Shown here: positions 42,864 through 53,144 of the stretch, piece after piece
Numbering within the stretch: position 1 is the first letter of the stretch
Layout of the letters: every line of letters starts with the position of its first letter
Position numbers and translations under genes: made by a program
Assembly: GCA_951812925.1 (NCBI GenBank)
Contig: OX638371.1
Location: 45,606,101 to 45,670,100 of the forward strand
DNA length: 64,000 nt
Reading direction: 5' to 3'
Source of the DNA: Calliopum simillimum
Lineage: Eukaryota; Arthropoda; Insecta; Diptera; Lauxaniidae
Notes under the pieces: generated by a model
Told to the model about the DNA's origin: nothing
Databases searched by the model: none
The model's input: only the letters and a program-made list of their open reading frames with translations

Positions 42864-44367
42864 TGTAACGAACTCCGGTTATTCCGGGATTTATAGCTGG
42901 GATATACTCAGTCTCGCCAGTCTTCACGGTTCGTTTCAAGAAAGAAGAGAGTTTGTTTAATTCAAATTATTTCGGCTTTAATTTGGCTTTACTTATTTTC
43001 TAGTTTAACAATTCGTATAACTTACGTCTATGTTTACTTAACCTTAAAATACCCTAAAAATATCTTAATCTAGGACTTCGAGATGTGTCGGCAAGGATAT
43101 CTGTTGTTATGACTGTTGGTAAGCTTCAATGTTGAGTTAGGTCTGGTTTTTGGTCTCCAGAAGGGTTTTATTTTTAACTGTGTAGGAAGACAAAAATCCT
43201 CCACTAAAAGTTCTAGCTGTGTAGGAAGACAAAAATCCTCCACTAAGATTTTCAGCTGTGTAGGAAGACAAAAATCCTCCACTAAGAGTTCTAGCTGTGT
43301 AGGAAGACAAAAATCCTCCACTAAGATTTCTAGCTGTGTAGGAAGACAAAGATCCTCCACTAAGATTACTAGCTGTGTAGGAAGACGAAAATCCTAAACT
43401 AAGATTTCTAGCTATGTAGGAAGACGAAAATCCTTAACTAAGATTTCTAGCTGTGTAGGAAGACAAAAACCCTCCACTAAGATTTCTAGCTGTGTAGGAA
43501 GACAAAAATCCTCCACTAAGATTTCTAGCTGGGTAGGAAGACGAAAATCCTCCACTAAGATTTCTAGCTGTGTAGGAAGACAAAAATCCTCCACTAAGAT
43601 TTCTAGCTGGGTAGGAAGACGAAAATCCTCCACTAAGATTTCTAACAGTGTAGGAAGACAAAAATCCTCCACTAAGATTTCTAGCTGTGTAGGAAGACAA
43701 AAATCCTCCACTAAGATTTCTAGCTGGGTAGAAAGACAAAAATCCTCCACTAAGGTTTCTAGCTGTGTAGGAAGACAAAAATCCTCCACTAAAATTTCTA
43801 ACTGTGTAGGAAGACAAAAATCCTCCACTAAAATTTCTAGCTGTGTTAGAAGACAAAAATCTTCTACTAGGAGAGCTCTTACTGGTTCGGTGGCTCCAAC
43901 TGATTTTCTATGGCAAATGCGCGTGCTTATAAACGCATTTCTGCTGCCTCGTCTGCATAGAATTGTTGTTGCTTGTTGGCCTTGAGGCTGCAATACGGTG
44001 GTGTGTTTGTCATGATGCACGTGTTCATCTGCCGTTATTTATTGCTTTGCTTATTTACATAAGGCAATAAAAAAAATAAAAAAGTGAAGGGAAAAAAAAA
44101 TAGTAGTAATAAAAAAAAATATAAATTATAATAATTGGAAAAAAAAATAAAACCAATTATTATAATGAAAAAAATAGATATATGTATAAAAGTAAAAAAA
44201 AAAAATAGGTAAAGTAAAAGAAAATATAAAAGTGAAAAAAATATAAGGGGGGAAAAAAAAAAAAATAATAATTCATGTGAAAAAATAAAGTATGGAAAAA
44301 GAAGAAAAATTCAAAGGAAGGGAAATTATGTGTGGGTCAAATTTTGGTGTTAAAATTGGTCCTCACA
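42864..44367 (-). repeat. 3' LTR of element B, 1504 bp, with 39-bp minisatellite
   Basis: It matches 50043-51358 closely over both unique ends. Differences are mostly in the number of 39-bp units (about 17.5 here, about 12.5 in the other LTR). The internal end is A/G-rich simple sequence. Confidence 0.95.
43179..43868. repeat. 39-bp minisatellite within the 3' LTR, ~17.5 units
   Basis: Consensus unit CTGTGTAGGAAGACAAAAAT then CCTCCACTAAGATTTCTAG. As 39 is a multiple of 3 and the unit lacks stops in several frames, it is open in two minus-strand frames (13-residue period EDFCLPTQLEILV) and one plus frame (KISSCVGRQKSST). No evidence shows that any of these is translated. Confidence 0.95.
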
Positions 44368-44381
44368 CTCCCTCCTTACTT
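44368..44381 (-). promoter_or_regulatory. Polypurine tract of element B
   Basis: On the minus strand AAGTAAGGAGGGAG directly precedes the 3' LTR (TGTGAGG). This is the expected primer site for plus-strand DNA synthesis. Confidence 0.75.
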
Positions 44382-44408
44382 GCCGCAAATGACCCTACAT
44401 TGGGCAGG

Positions 44409-45212
44409 TTAGCCTTTCACCTGGCATCCTTCTCGCTTAAAGTGGAACTTGCGGATGCCCTTTCTCCAGTTGTCCATAATGGTAACACCGACCATAGCTG
44501 GCAACCCCTCTTTACCGGCCTGGAATAAATCTTCCTGTGTCTTCAGGACATATTCGCTACGCAAATGTGGTGTCGGAGTTGCTTCTGGGGTTGTGGTAGG
44601 TGGTGCCACCGGTGGGGCATAAACCGGTTCAAAAACCGTTTTAGCGTCGCCCGTGGTGTGGACGTGGGACCAGCTACGGGGTTCGCTCCTGCTGCTGGCG
44701 CTATCAGCTTCATTGCATTTGCTGCTACTGCTGCTGTTGTTGCTGCTACTGCTGCTGCTGCTACTGCTGCTACTACTACTGCTGCTACTGCTTCGGCTCT
44801 GGCGTTCGCTTGGTGGACTATGGCTGCGACTCCGGCTTTGCTCACTACTTAAGATCGAGCTTACCTGAGGGCTGGGGTAGCAGGCTTCGGCGTCGCTGCT
44901 GCTGATGCTGATGACGATCGGACTCCGGATTTGACTTCGGCGGGGTGGTGCTTCTTCCTCCTCTGACGAAGTGAGGTCTGGGGAGAAAGGGCTTGGTGAA
45001 CGATTCTCTACTTTCACCTCGACCTCTTTCTCTAGAGGGGTTGGCGTTCCGGCTCTCATCCGCCTGGTCGTCCCCGGAGCCACCAAGCGCCTCAGCTTGA
45101 CGCATAGCCGCTTTCCGCCCATCTCCACAACCGTCTCGGTAGCATGCCCGGTCCATGGTTTGATGGTCTTCTTCGTTGCGCGGCGTCCAGTTGCTCCTGC
45201 AGTTTTCAGCAT
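44409..45212 (-). CDS. Element B third ORF: serine-rich protein downstream of pol
   Basis: An uninterrupted 267-codon frame with ATG at 45210-45212, located where an envelope gene would lie. The N-terminal 60 residues are basic (MLKTAGATGRRATKKTIKPW), then comes SPFSPDLTSSEEEEAPPRRS, an SR/Ser-rich block with an 18-residue serine run from AGC/AGT repeats (44705-44800), a Pro/Thr-rich stretch and a C-terminus with GVTIMDNWRKGIRKFHFKRE. There is no signal peptide, membrane segment or furin site, so it is not an envelope. It is intact although gag and pol are broken. I do not recognise the family; an accessory nucleic-acid-binding or capsid-associated protein is only a guess. Confidence 0.65.
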   Translation of the reverse strand: MLKTAGATGRRATKKTIKPWTGHATETVVEMGGKRLCVKLRRLVAPGTTRRMRAGTPTPLEKEVEVKVENRSPSPFSPDLTSSEEEEAPPRRSQIRSPIVISISSSDAEACYPSPQVSSILSSEQSRSRSHSPPSERQSRSSSSSSSSSSSSSSSSSNNSSSSSKCNEADSASSRSEPRSWSHVHTTGDAKTVFEPVYAPPVAPPTTTPEATPTPHLRSEYVLKTQEDLFQAGKEGLPAMVGVTIMDNWRKGIRKFHFKREGCQVKG

Positions 45213-45527
45213 TTTAAATTTTTTTTTTTTTTTTAAAAAAAGGCAAAAGTTATATTTTTTTTTGTTTTAGGTTTTTTTTTTTTTATTTTATTTTGTATTT
45301 AAACACTTTTTTTTTAATTTTTCAGTTCCGACTTGCGCGGGTGCTCGAGTTCGAATGAGCTCATCTGGCGGGTGTCATCCTATTTATAGCCAAATTTGTC
45401 GGTGCATTAAAATTTAAAAATTAATTAATTTTTTTTTTATTTATTTAATTTATTATTTTTCCTTTTGAATTTCCCTATTAATATATGATTTATGTGTCTT
45501 TTTTTTTTTTTTTTTTTTTTGATTACT
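45213..45527. other. Non-coding gap in element B between pol and ORF3
   Basis: Long T runs (45215-45290 and 45490-45520) and AT-rich sequence. A leader or splice acceptor for ORF3 would be expected here, but none can be picked with confidence. Confidence 0.5.
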
Positions 45528-47183
45528 TTAGGAGTTTTCAGAATTTCCATGGAAGGGTTTCACCTCACTCATGTGGGCGGTTCGGAGTCTTTCTTCGCCC
45601 TCTTTTTTTAGCTGCAGGATGACAGGTGAGACGAAATTCTGTACTTGGAACGGCCCGTCAAATCTTGGGGCTAATTTTGCTGCAAAATTTTCCACTCCTT
45701 TTGAAAGTGGGTGTTGTCGGAGCATTACCCAGTCACCTATTTTTGGGGACTAATCCCGTTGGCGTAAATTGTAGTGTCTGGCCTGATCCTGAGAGGCCTT
45801 TTCCATGTTTCGTCGAACTATCGTGAAGATTTCGTGTAGTTTTGTAGCTTTTTCTTCCGCTGTTCGCCGTATTTGTCCAGAGCCGAGAGTTACCTCGTCG
45901 TATAACGCGTTGGGGAGTCGTAGTTCCCTTCCCTGGACTAAGTATGCTGCGCTGAACCCTGTTGATGTGGATGTTGAAGAATTTATGACCAGCATGATTT
46001 CTGGGATATTTTCGTCCCACGCCTTCTGGTTTGAGCCGGCATATTGGGCCACCATGGTTTTTATGGTTCGGTTCATGCTTTCGGTCGGATTTTCTTGCGG
46101 CATGTACGGTGCGGTGTATTGATGTCCTATTCCCAGTCCCTGGGTAAATTTTTGGAATTCTTTGCTTGTAAACTGAGCATCGTTATCCGTGATTATGACT
46201 TTGGGGACTCCAAAACGTGCTAGGATCCGTTCTCTAAACGCCTTCTGGAGGCTGGCACTGGTTGCCTTGCGAAGGGGGACAATTTCTGTCCATTTTGTAA
46301 ATTTGTCGAAGAATACAAGGGCCATGTTGTTGAGTGGGCCGATGAAATCCGCGCAGAGAACGGACCATGGTTCTTCTGCGATCTGGGAAAGCATCTTTCC
46401 AGCTGACTTTTGTTGACTTACTTTAAACTGCTGGCAGCAAAGGCATTGGCGGACGAAGCGCTTGATATCCCTGAACATTCCTGGCCAGTAGTATCTATTT
46501 GTCACTCGTATCACTGTTTTGTGGATCCCTAAGTGACCAGCTCCAGGTTGATTGTGATTTTCTTCAAGAACCCGGCCTCGTAGATGTGATGACACACATA
46601 ACTTCCATGAAACGCATTCTTCATCTTCTGTCGTGTTAGGGATATTTCTGTAAATCTGTTCGTTGACGATTGTGTAATCGGGGAACTTTTCTGGATCACC
46701 TTGGATTTCCTTCACCTTTTTCACCAACCAAGAGCACTGCGGTTGTTCCGTGGATTGCCTGTTCGTGTTTATTTGGTAAAGGGTGTTCAGTGGTTCTCTG
46801 GAGAGGGCATCGGCTAACACATTAAATTTTCCTTTGCGGTACTGCACATCAAAATTAAATTGCTGTAATTCGAGTGCCCACCGTGCAATACGTCCGGAGG
46901 GGCTCTCAATGGAGTTAAGCCACTTTAACGCTAAATGATCCGTGATGACATTAAACTTGTATCCCTCTAGATATGGTCGCATTTTACGAATTCCCCAGAT
47001 TATTGCAAGGCATTCCTTCTCCGTTGGGGAATAATTTTTCTCTGCATTGTTAAGATGGCGGCTTGCATAGGCTATTACTCTCTCAGTGTCATCAAGCGTT
47101 TGGGTAAACACCGCGCCAAGGCCGTAGTCACTGGCATCCGTCTGGAGCACAAAAGTTTTGGCAAAATCTGGGCATGCTAGCAC
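45528..47183 (-). pseudogene. Element B pol: RNase H and integrase
   Basis: A 477-codon frame (47183-45750) begins in RNase H (FVLQTDASDYGLGAVFTQTL, EKECLAIIW, VITDHLALKWL) and continues with the integrase zinc module (GHLGIHKTVIR and CLCCQQFK), then the D,D-35-E core with CADFIGPL, VIITDNDAQFTSKEF and QENPTESMN. Part of the strand after GPL is missing (LNNMALVFFDKF), a small deletion. A frameshift near 45740 passes into a GPY/F-like C-terminal domain (KLAPRFDGPFQVQNFVSPVI; 45725-45528) ending EVKPFHGNSENS. The catalytic residues look intact, but the shifts at 47180 and 45740 break the polyprotein. Confidence 0.9.
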
Positions 47184-47960
47184 CGGTGTCGTTTTTTTAA
47201 TTCCTCAAATGCTCGCTGTTGATCTTCCTCCCATTTCCAGTGTTTTCCCTTTTTAAGCATAGATGTCAGTGGATTTACTACCCTTGCGAAGTCGAGAACA
47301 AATCTGCGGTACCAGGAGGCTATTCCTAGACATCGACGTAGTTCTCGTAAATTGGTGGGTGGTTTAAGATGCTGAATAGCAGCGATCTTTTCTGGATCTG
47401 TGTGAATACCCCTGTTGGTAACTAGGTGTCCCAGGTATTTTATTTCTTGTTTAAAGAATTCGCATTTTTCCTCGTTTATTTTTAAGTTAGCGGCTCTAAG
47501 TCGCTGGAAAACGTTGCGTAGATTTTGCTTATGCTCCTGAAGGTTTCTCCCGGTGACAATAATATCGTCGAGGTAAGCAAAGGCGTAGGGTTGCATGTCA
47601 GGTCCAATGACCTGGTCTAAGGCGCGTTGAAAGGTGGCTGGTGCGGAGTGAAGTCCAAATGGCATAACCCGCCATTGGAACAGTCCCCTGCCTGGGACGG
47701 TAAAGGCTGTGTACTGCTTACTTTCAGGACTCATCGGGGTTTGCCAATAGCCATTTTTGAGGTCCAGGCTGCTGATATATTCGGCCTCTCGCAGGCGGTC
47801 AAGTATGTGATGTATTCGTGGCAGGGGGTAGGCGTCTGGAACTGATTTGGCGTTGAGTTCGTGATAGTCCACGCAAAGTCACCATTTACCGTTCTTTTTC
47901 TTCACTAAGACAATTGGAGCACTGTGTGGGCTTCTGGAGGGCTCGATACAGCCGATTCGT
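47177..47960 (-). pseudogene. Element B pol: reverse transcriptase
   Basis: The palm and thumb are open from 47872 to 47177: ELNAKSVPDAYPLPRIHHIL, FQWRVMPFGLHSAPATFQRA, FAYLDDIIVTGRN (intact YLDD) and KYLGHLVTNRGIHTDPEKI. Upstream, IEPSRSPHSAPIVLVKKKNG lies in another frame from the protease and is followed by an in-frame TGA two codons before the LCVDY block (near 47882). Thus a frameshift near 47965 and a stop near 47882 separate RT from the protease, and another shift at 47180 cuts it from RNase H. Confidence 0.9.
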
Positions 47961-48705
47961 CGATTTCTTGATTAATAATCTCCTGCATCGCGGGATTTTT
48001 GGGATAATATCGTTGCTTTATGGGTTGTTCGTCCCGCATAATTATTTTGTGTGAAGTAATATTTGACACGCCTTGGATTTTTGTGAATTTCTGTAGCTCA
48101 GTGCCCAGAAATGCTTCAATTTCTCCTTGTGGGTGTCCAACAGTTTTAGTTTGTATGGTTGGGTTCTGGCCCTCTTCTCTGTATTGTTGTGTTGTTACCT
48201 CCGACAGTCGAATTGGTGCGGCCTCGCTTTCCTGCAGAGTAATGTCGGCACCTCCAATGCTAAGAATAGCTCCTGCTCGCATCAGGAAGTCCATTCCTAG
48301 GATAAGATCATCGATTACCTCACCCATTTTGATCTTGATTTCCAGCGCCTGCTCTATATTCTTCTCCGCCCCGTCTGCTAATTGGATGATTAAATTGCTA
48401 TTAGTGATACTACCTTCTGATCCGATTAACCGAGCTAAATTTTCGCTTATAAAGCTTCTGGTTGCACCGGTGCCAATTGTAGCTGTTAATAATTTATTAC
48501 CCACTTCTACTGTAGCTAAAAGATGGTTGTCCTGCTGTCTGAGCACGTCAAGATGTGGGTGTTGCGTTCTGTTTGGTGGGTTTACGAAATTTTTGCGAAC
48601 TGTGGTAATCCTTTTTGGTTGCGGGAGGGATTCATTCTGGATGGCTCCGCCAGCCCTCTGTTCCGACGGGCGCTCTCGTCGTTTCCCGATATTTGTCTGC
48701 AACAT
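47905..48705 (-). pseudogene. Element B protease region, catalytic Asp replaced
   Basis: The frame contains VEVGNKLLTATIGTGATRSF where retropepsins have DTGA(T/S): the catalytic Asp is Gly. The flap and second strand follow (DLILGMDFLMRAGAILSIGG, with the usual ILG.D motif). It overlaps gag by 74 bp, as expected for a frameshift-expressed pol, and runs into a wrong-frame tail after EIDESA. A single A-to-G change would explain the Asp loss, so this copy could not process its own polyprotein. Confidence 0.88.
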
Positions 48706-49942
48706 TGGTTTGAGCGTACCCCGCGGCGTCCGCAGTCCCAGCAGAATAAGACCTGGCGGTTTCTACACTGTCGCGATATGTGTTTATCCGCATTGGCTCT
48801 TCGGGGGTGTCGATGACATGGCGGTGTCGCTCCTCCCTAGGTTGAGATCGATGCGATGTTGAAGTTCGGGCTTTCCTTGCTGCTATGTCTTCAAAGTCTT
48901 CGGCCAATGCCACGAGCCCTTCTAGGTCTTCAAAATCTCTCCTTCTTATATACAGTTTATAATCTTCTTGACAATTTCTGTAAATTCTATCAAGTTGTTG
49001 TTGTCTTGAGCCTCCGGTATGTCGCATAAGATTTTGCATGTGGATCACGAGGTCTTTGAATTTTTCACTCGGTAACTGTTTTCTTTCGCGAATTTCATCT
49101 TCTAGGTTTTCTATATAGTGTGATGGCAAGAAGAAATTTAGAAAATCTCTTTCGAAACTATTCCATTCTCGCCAGTGTTTATTATTGTTCCGAAACCAGA
49201 TGAGGGCTTTATCCTTCAGCAACTCCGGCATCGCCCTGGGAAGCATATCTTTGTTAATATCGTAGGCCTCACACAGTTCCTCTAGCCGCCCGATGAATCC
49301 CATAGGGTCCTTTCCGCCGTTGTATTTGAGGGACCATTTCCTGACCTGGTTTACTATATTGGCATAAATCGGCATGCCTGCTGCAGTGGATGTTCCCGGC
49401 TCATAGAGTGGGGGTGCTGCTCCATGGGTAGAAGGCGCGTGTAGTGTAGTAGGCACTTGTAGCGTAGTAGGCATGTGTAGCGCGGTAGGCATATGTGGTG
49501 CAGTAGGCAAGTGTAGCGCAGTAGGCTCTTGTGTTGTAATAAGCACGTGCGGCGTAGAGGACACGTGTGACGCAGAAGATACGTGTGGCGTGGTAAGTGC
49601 GCGTGGTGTGGTAGACACGTGTGGTTGCTGGGCATCAGCAGTGTCGGTTTGCGTTAACAAGCCTGGTTGTGCAACGCTTACTGGTGGCTTCGCTGTGTCC
49701 GACGATGCTGCCGCTGATACTGCTGTTAGTGTAGGCGTTGTGCTACGAGCGTGTTTTGCCTCTAACTCTTGCAACCGAGCGATTTGTTGTGAAGTACGCT
49801 CGCCATCTACTATGAAGCTGGCTAACGTCTTCCTCAGTTCCTCCACTGTTCCACTGGCATCTATTTCAAACTCTTTTAGGTATCTCTCGAGGTCTTCCTT
49901 CTTTAGATAACAGACCCAGGTGGACCTAAGTGTTTTAGTCAT
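48632..49942 (-). pseudogene. Element B gag, frameshifted before the zinc knuckle
   Basis: The 436-codon frame starts ATG at 49940-49942. Residues 10-50 form a SAP-like helix pair (YLKKEDLERYLKEFEIDASG), followed by a Thr/Pro/His/Val-rich stretch with ten or so diverged repeats (HVSTTPRALTTPHV type, residues 105-190) and a retrotransposon capsid domain (KYNGGKDPMGFIGRLEELCE to LVALAEDFEDIAARK, about 205-365). The zinc knuckle, CWDCGRRGVRSNQC, is in another frame (about 48765-48720), so a shift lies near 48780; in it the expected His is Val. The reading frame thus ends with an out-of-frame tail. Confidence 0.85.
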
Positions 49943-50022
49943 GATTATTATTTTATTTTTTTTTTCCCCGTTTTAATTTAAACTAAACTCTCCTCTTAAC
50001 TTATAATTTGGAACCAAAAACG

Positions 50023-50040
50023 GTCCCTGCTCGGGCGATA
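50023..50040 (-). promoter_or_regulatory. Primer binding site of element B, tRNA-Lys-like
   Basis: On the minus strand, two bases after the 5' LTR, TATCGCCCGAGCAGGGAC matches the complement of the tRNA-Lys(UUU) 3' end at 15 of 18 positions as I know that sequence. Mismatches fall at positions 2, 3 and 11. The assignment is tentative. Confidence 0.55.
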
Positions 50041-50042
50041 CT

Positions 50043-51358
50043 TGTAACGAGCTCCGGTTATTCCGGGATTTATAGCTGGGATATACTCAGTCTCGCCAGG
50101 CTTCACGGTTCGTTTCAAGAAAGAAGAGAGTTTGTTTAATTCAAATTATTTCGGCTTTAATTTGGCTTTACTTATTTTCTAGCTTAACAATTCGTATAAC
50201 TTACTTAACTTAACTTACTTTACTTAACCTTAAAATACCCTAAAAATATCTTAATCTAGGACTTCGAGATGTGTCGGCAAGGATATCTGTTGTTATGACT
50301 GTAAGCTTCAATGTTGAGTTAGGTCTGGTTTTTAGTCTCCAGAAGGGTTTTATTTTTAATTGTGTAGGAAGACAAAAATCCTCCACTAAAAGTTCTAGCT
50401 GTGTAGGAAGACAAAAATCCTCCACTAAGATTTTCAGCTGTGTAGGAAGACAAAAATCCTCCACTAAGAGTTCTAGCTGTGTAGGAAGACAAAAATCCTC
50501 CACTAAGATTTCTAGCTGTGTAGGAAGACGAAAATCCTCCACTAAGATTTCTAGCTGTGTAGGAAGACAAAAATCCTCCACTAAGATTTCTAGCTGGGTA
50601 GGAAGACGAAAATCCTCCACTAAGATTTCTAACTGTGTAGGAAGACAAAAATCCTCCACTAAGATTTCTAGCTGTGTAGGAAGACAAAAATCCTCCACTA
50701 AGATTTCTAGCTGGGTAGGAAGACAAAAATCCTCCACTAAGATTTCTAGCTGTGTAGGAAGACAAAAATCCTCCACTAAAATTTCTAACTGTGAAGGAAG
50801 ACAAAAATCCTCCACTAAAATTTCTAGCTGTGTAAGAAGACAAAAATATTCTACTAGGAGAGCTCTTACTGGTTCGGTGGCTCCAACCAAACTGATTTTC
50901 TATGGCAAATGCGCGTGCTTATAAACGCATTTCTGCTGCCTCGTCTGCATAGAATTGTTGTTGCTGTTGGCCTTGAGGCTGCAATACGGTGGTGTGTTTG
51001 TCATGATGCACGTGTTCATCTGCCGTTATTTATTGCTTTGCTTATTTACATAAGGCAATAAAAAAAATAAAAAAGTGAAGGGAAAAAAAATAGTAGTAAT
51101 AAAAAAAAATATAAATTATAATAATTGGAAAAAAAAATAAAACCAATTATTATAATGAAAAAAATAGATATATGTATAAAAGTAAAAAAAAAAAATAGGT
51201 AAAGTAAAAGAAAATATAAAAGTGAAAAAAATATAAGGGGGGGAAAAAAAATAAAATAATAATTCATGTGAAAAAATAAAGTATGGAAAAAGAAGAAAAA
51301 TTCAAAGGAAGGGAAATTATGTGTGGGTCAAATTTTGGTGTTAAATTTGGTCCTCACA
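50043..51358 (-). repeat. 5' LTR of element B, 1316 bp
   Basis: Same ends as the 3' LTR and nearly the same unique sequence. Point differences are few. The minisatellite has about five fewer units, and an extra ACTTAACTTAACTTACTTTA run lies near 50203-50226. Confidence 0.95.
50360..50853. repeat. 39-bp minisatellite within the 5' LTR, ~12.5 units
   Basis: Same unit as at 43179-43868. The order of variant units at both array ends is shared with the other LTR, and the copy-number difference lies in the middle. Confidence 0.95.
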
Positions 51359-51362
51359 TCCT

Positions 51363-52143
51363 TTCCTCCAGATTTGTGCCTCAACTGAAACCTTGTCGCA
51401 CCCCTCAAGTTTCCCCGTGAACAGGTTGGACAACGCGGAGTAATTACCCCTACTTTGCCGCACTTGAAACAAAAAAGCCTCCTTTCACAGTCAATGTAAG
51501 TATGACCTTGTTGGCAACAATTCCAGCAAATCAAAGGTCTTTTTAAAGGCTCTGTCACAACATTGTGACTCATTTGCACAGCTTCTAAACTGGGCTCAAC
51601 TTCCTGATCCCAAAATTTCTGGCTTCCTGCTTGTTCGCTTTCCACTCACTTTCGCTCACGTAAGCTCGAGGTTGTCGAAACCTTACTGTTGTTGGCTGGT
51701 AAGACCGCGAATCTTTGCGCGCAAAGAGAGATCTATGCTCGCGGTATTGATCACGCAAGTGATCTACAGTATACGAAGTCATCGGATAGACAGCTTTGGC
51801 CAAACTTTCTTTGAAATTTCTTTTAATGATTTTAACCGCCCCTAACTCTTCTATATTTATCCCCAGGCAAGAACGTAATTTGTTTACTTCATGAAAACAT
51901 GCGTCGCTGACGCCTCTCTGCGAATTCTCTTAATTTTTCAAATTGAGTTTTATTACCCTGAAATTGATGCCTTAGCTCACGGCTTAACGTGTCCCAGTCA
52001 GGTGTTGGATTAGATGTTAAGAAAAGCCAGTACCAGTCTGACGCCTCCCTTTTGACTAAACGATGAAATTCGCGAATATCTTCAGGCCAAGAATGATTAT
52101 ATTGTGTCCTTAGACGCTCTAGCCTAAAAATAAAATCTTCCAC
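51363..52143 (-). pseudogene. Element A gag with zinc knuckles
   Basis: Three minus frames: a capsid piece (DFIFRLERLRTQYNHSWPED, WDTLSRELRHQFQGNKTQFE; 52143-51889), a linker with MTSYTVDHLRDQYREHRSLF (51803-51600), and the nucleocapsid with CWNCCQQGHTYIDC and FCFKCGKVGVITPRCPTC (51530-51400). The first knuckle is a proper C-x2-C-x4-H-x4-C; in the second the His is Val. The coding region is cut by the insertion of element B and is out of frame between pieces. Confidence 0.82.
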
Positions 52144-52924
52144 CGTTAGTTATCCAGAATCGCCATCAAACATTAAATCCCACTGGACTTTAACTGGATG
52201 AATATTTTCGTAAGCTCTTTCAGGAGCTTCACGACCTGATTTGTAAATTGCCTATCTTGGGACTTGGTACGAGCCTGAGTTCTAATACCCCCTTCTGAAA
52301 AACCTGTAGCTGAATTATGTATACGATGCGCATTTAAAATTGCCCCACTGCCCGTTTGTATGTAACCAGTGGCTAGGTTACCAACTTCAATCGTGGATGA
52401 AAGATCATAAAAATTACTTTAAACCTCTCCTTCTTGTACCCCGACAGGTGTATGCAAGATGTGTGACCTTGAGTTAGAATTAGTCAATAACTACATTATT
52501 TGTACATTATTGTACATTATTTGACGCGAGAACCGATTCCTTTTGTTTTTTCATTCGTACACGACCAATTTCGAATTTACTTGCATGTGCTAGAATGTGT
52601 GCGAATGTATGTACTGCAAATTTGCGGCGTCACTTCAATTTTTACAAGCACTCACAATTTAGTTTAAACTATTTAAAAACTTTATTTAACAATATTTTTT
52701 AACCCTCTCAAAGGATTTTATATTATTGAGCACACAATGAGTTGTTTTATTTGCTTTTTTAATAATTTTTTAGCACCTCATGCGTTTTCTGTGAACGGAT
52801 TTTATGTCACTTCCCACATTATAGTTTTTACACACTGATTCATAATATTCACTTATTTCCATAAATTATAAATGGAATTGTATTTGTTATAATATCAGTT
52901 TGTTTGTTCGATTAAATCCAAACT
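52144..52924 (-). other. Element A leader and decayed gag start
   Basis: Weak minus-strand coding remnants extend from 52144 to about 52480 with many stops; the rest to the PBS is AT-rich leader. No intact start codon for gag can be chosen. Confidence 0.5.
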
Positions 52925-52937
52925 GGTTTCGGCACCA
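52925..52937 (-). promoter_or_regulatory. Primer binding site of element A, tRNA-Phe
   Basis: The minus strand reads TGGTGCCGAAACC immediately after the LTR end (CA). It is complementary to the 3' end of animal tRNA-Phe (GGTTTCGGCACCA, including CCA). The match ends after 13 bases. Confidence 0.75.
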
Positions 52938-53144
52938 TGTAATAGTTTTAAGTGCGCATAGTCAAAGACGTGTGTTCTGAGTTATCGTAAGAACGATACT
53001 GACTTTATTGACATTTGTTAAGTTACAGCAGTTATACGTAAAAGTAGATCATAGTTTGTATATGTTCCCGTGACAGATACACAACTACAACCTTGTTTAT
53101 TACTACAAATGTCAAAATATTTGTACCCTTCATCCGCCCCAACA
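52938..53144 (-). repeat. 5' LTR of element A (approximate)
   Basis: Begins TGTAATAGTTTTAAGTGCGC on the plus strand, next to the PBS, and ends at CCAACA near 53144. The outer limit is uncertain, because the second LTR is missing and there is no copy to compare with. Confidence 0.5.

Larger units (their letters stand above)
42864..51358 (-). mobile_element. Element B: full-length Ty3/gypsy LTR retrotransposon, 8495 bp
   Basis: Both LTRs begin TGTAACGA and end CCTCACA on the plus strand, and TCCT flanks the element (42860-42863, 51359-51362), a 4-bp target duplication. On the minus strand the order is 5' LTR (51358-50043), PBS (50040-50023), gag, protease-RT-RNase H-integrase, a third ORF, polypurine tract and 3' LTR (44367-42864). 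Gag begins with a SAP-like helical domain. The gene order and gag type suggest an Mdg3-like lineage, but that is a guess. Several coding lesions make it inactive. Confidence 0.95.
40153..53144 (-). mobile_element. Element A: degenerate Ty3/gypsy-type retrotransposon, split by element B
   Basis: Minus-strand order is LTR (53144-52938), PBS, gag with zinc knuckles (52143-51363), then after the insertion of element B (42864-51358), protease, reverse transcriptase, RNase H and integrase (42859-40153). The PR-RT-RH-IN order is that of the Ty3/gypsy group. All coding parts have stops and shifts, and the RT catalytic box is mutated. The 3' LTR is missing. It is clearly older than element B. Confidence 0.85.

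Noticed and set aside
43116..43397. Plus- and minus-strand ORFs with 13-residue repeats in the LTRs (also 43412-44020, 50240-50924)
   Set aside because: They are open only because the 39-bp unit lacks stops in several frames; the peptides on both strands cannot all be real and no start context is convincing.
44565..44868. Plus-strand Ala- and Leu-rich ORFs opposite ORF3
   Set aside because: They are shadows of the CTG/AGC repeat that encodes serine on the minus strand.
44409..45212. Third ORF of element B as an envelope gene
   Set aside because: No signal peptide, transmembrane helix or cleavage site, and very serine-rich.
48020..48862. 280-residue plus-strand ORF opposite the element B protease and gag
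   Set aside because: Antisense to well-supported gag-pol homology; no domain of its own.
43179..50853. The regularly spaced 39-bp repeats as a CRISPR array
   Set aside because: Units are contiguous with no unique spacers, lie in LTRs of a eukaryotic retrotransposon, and no cas gene is present.
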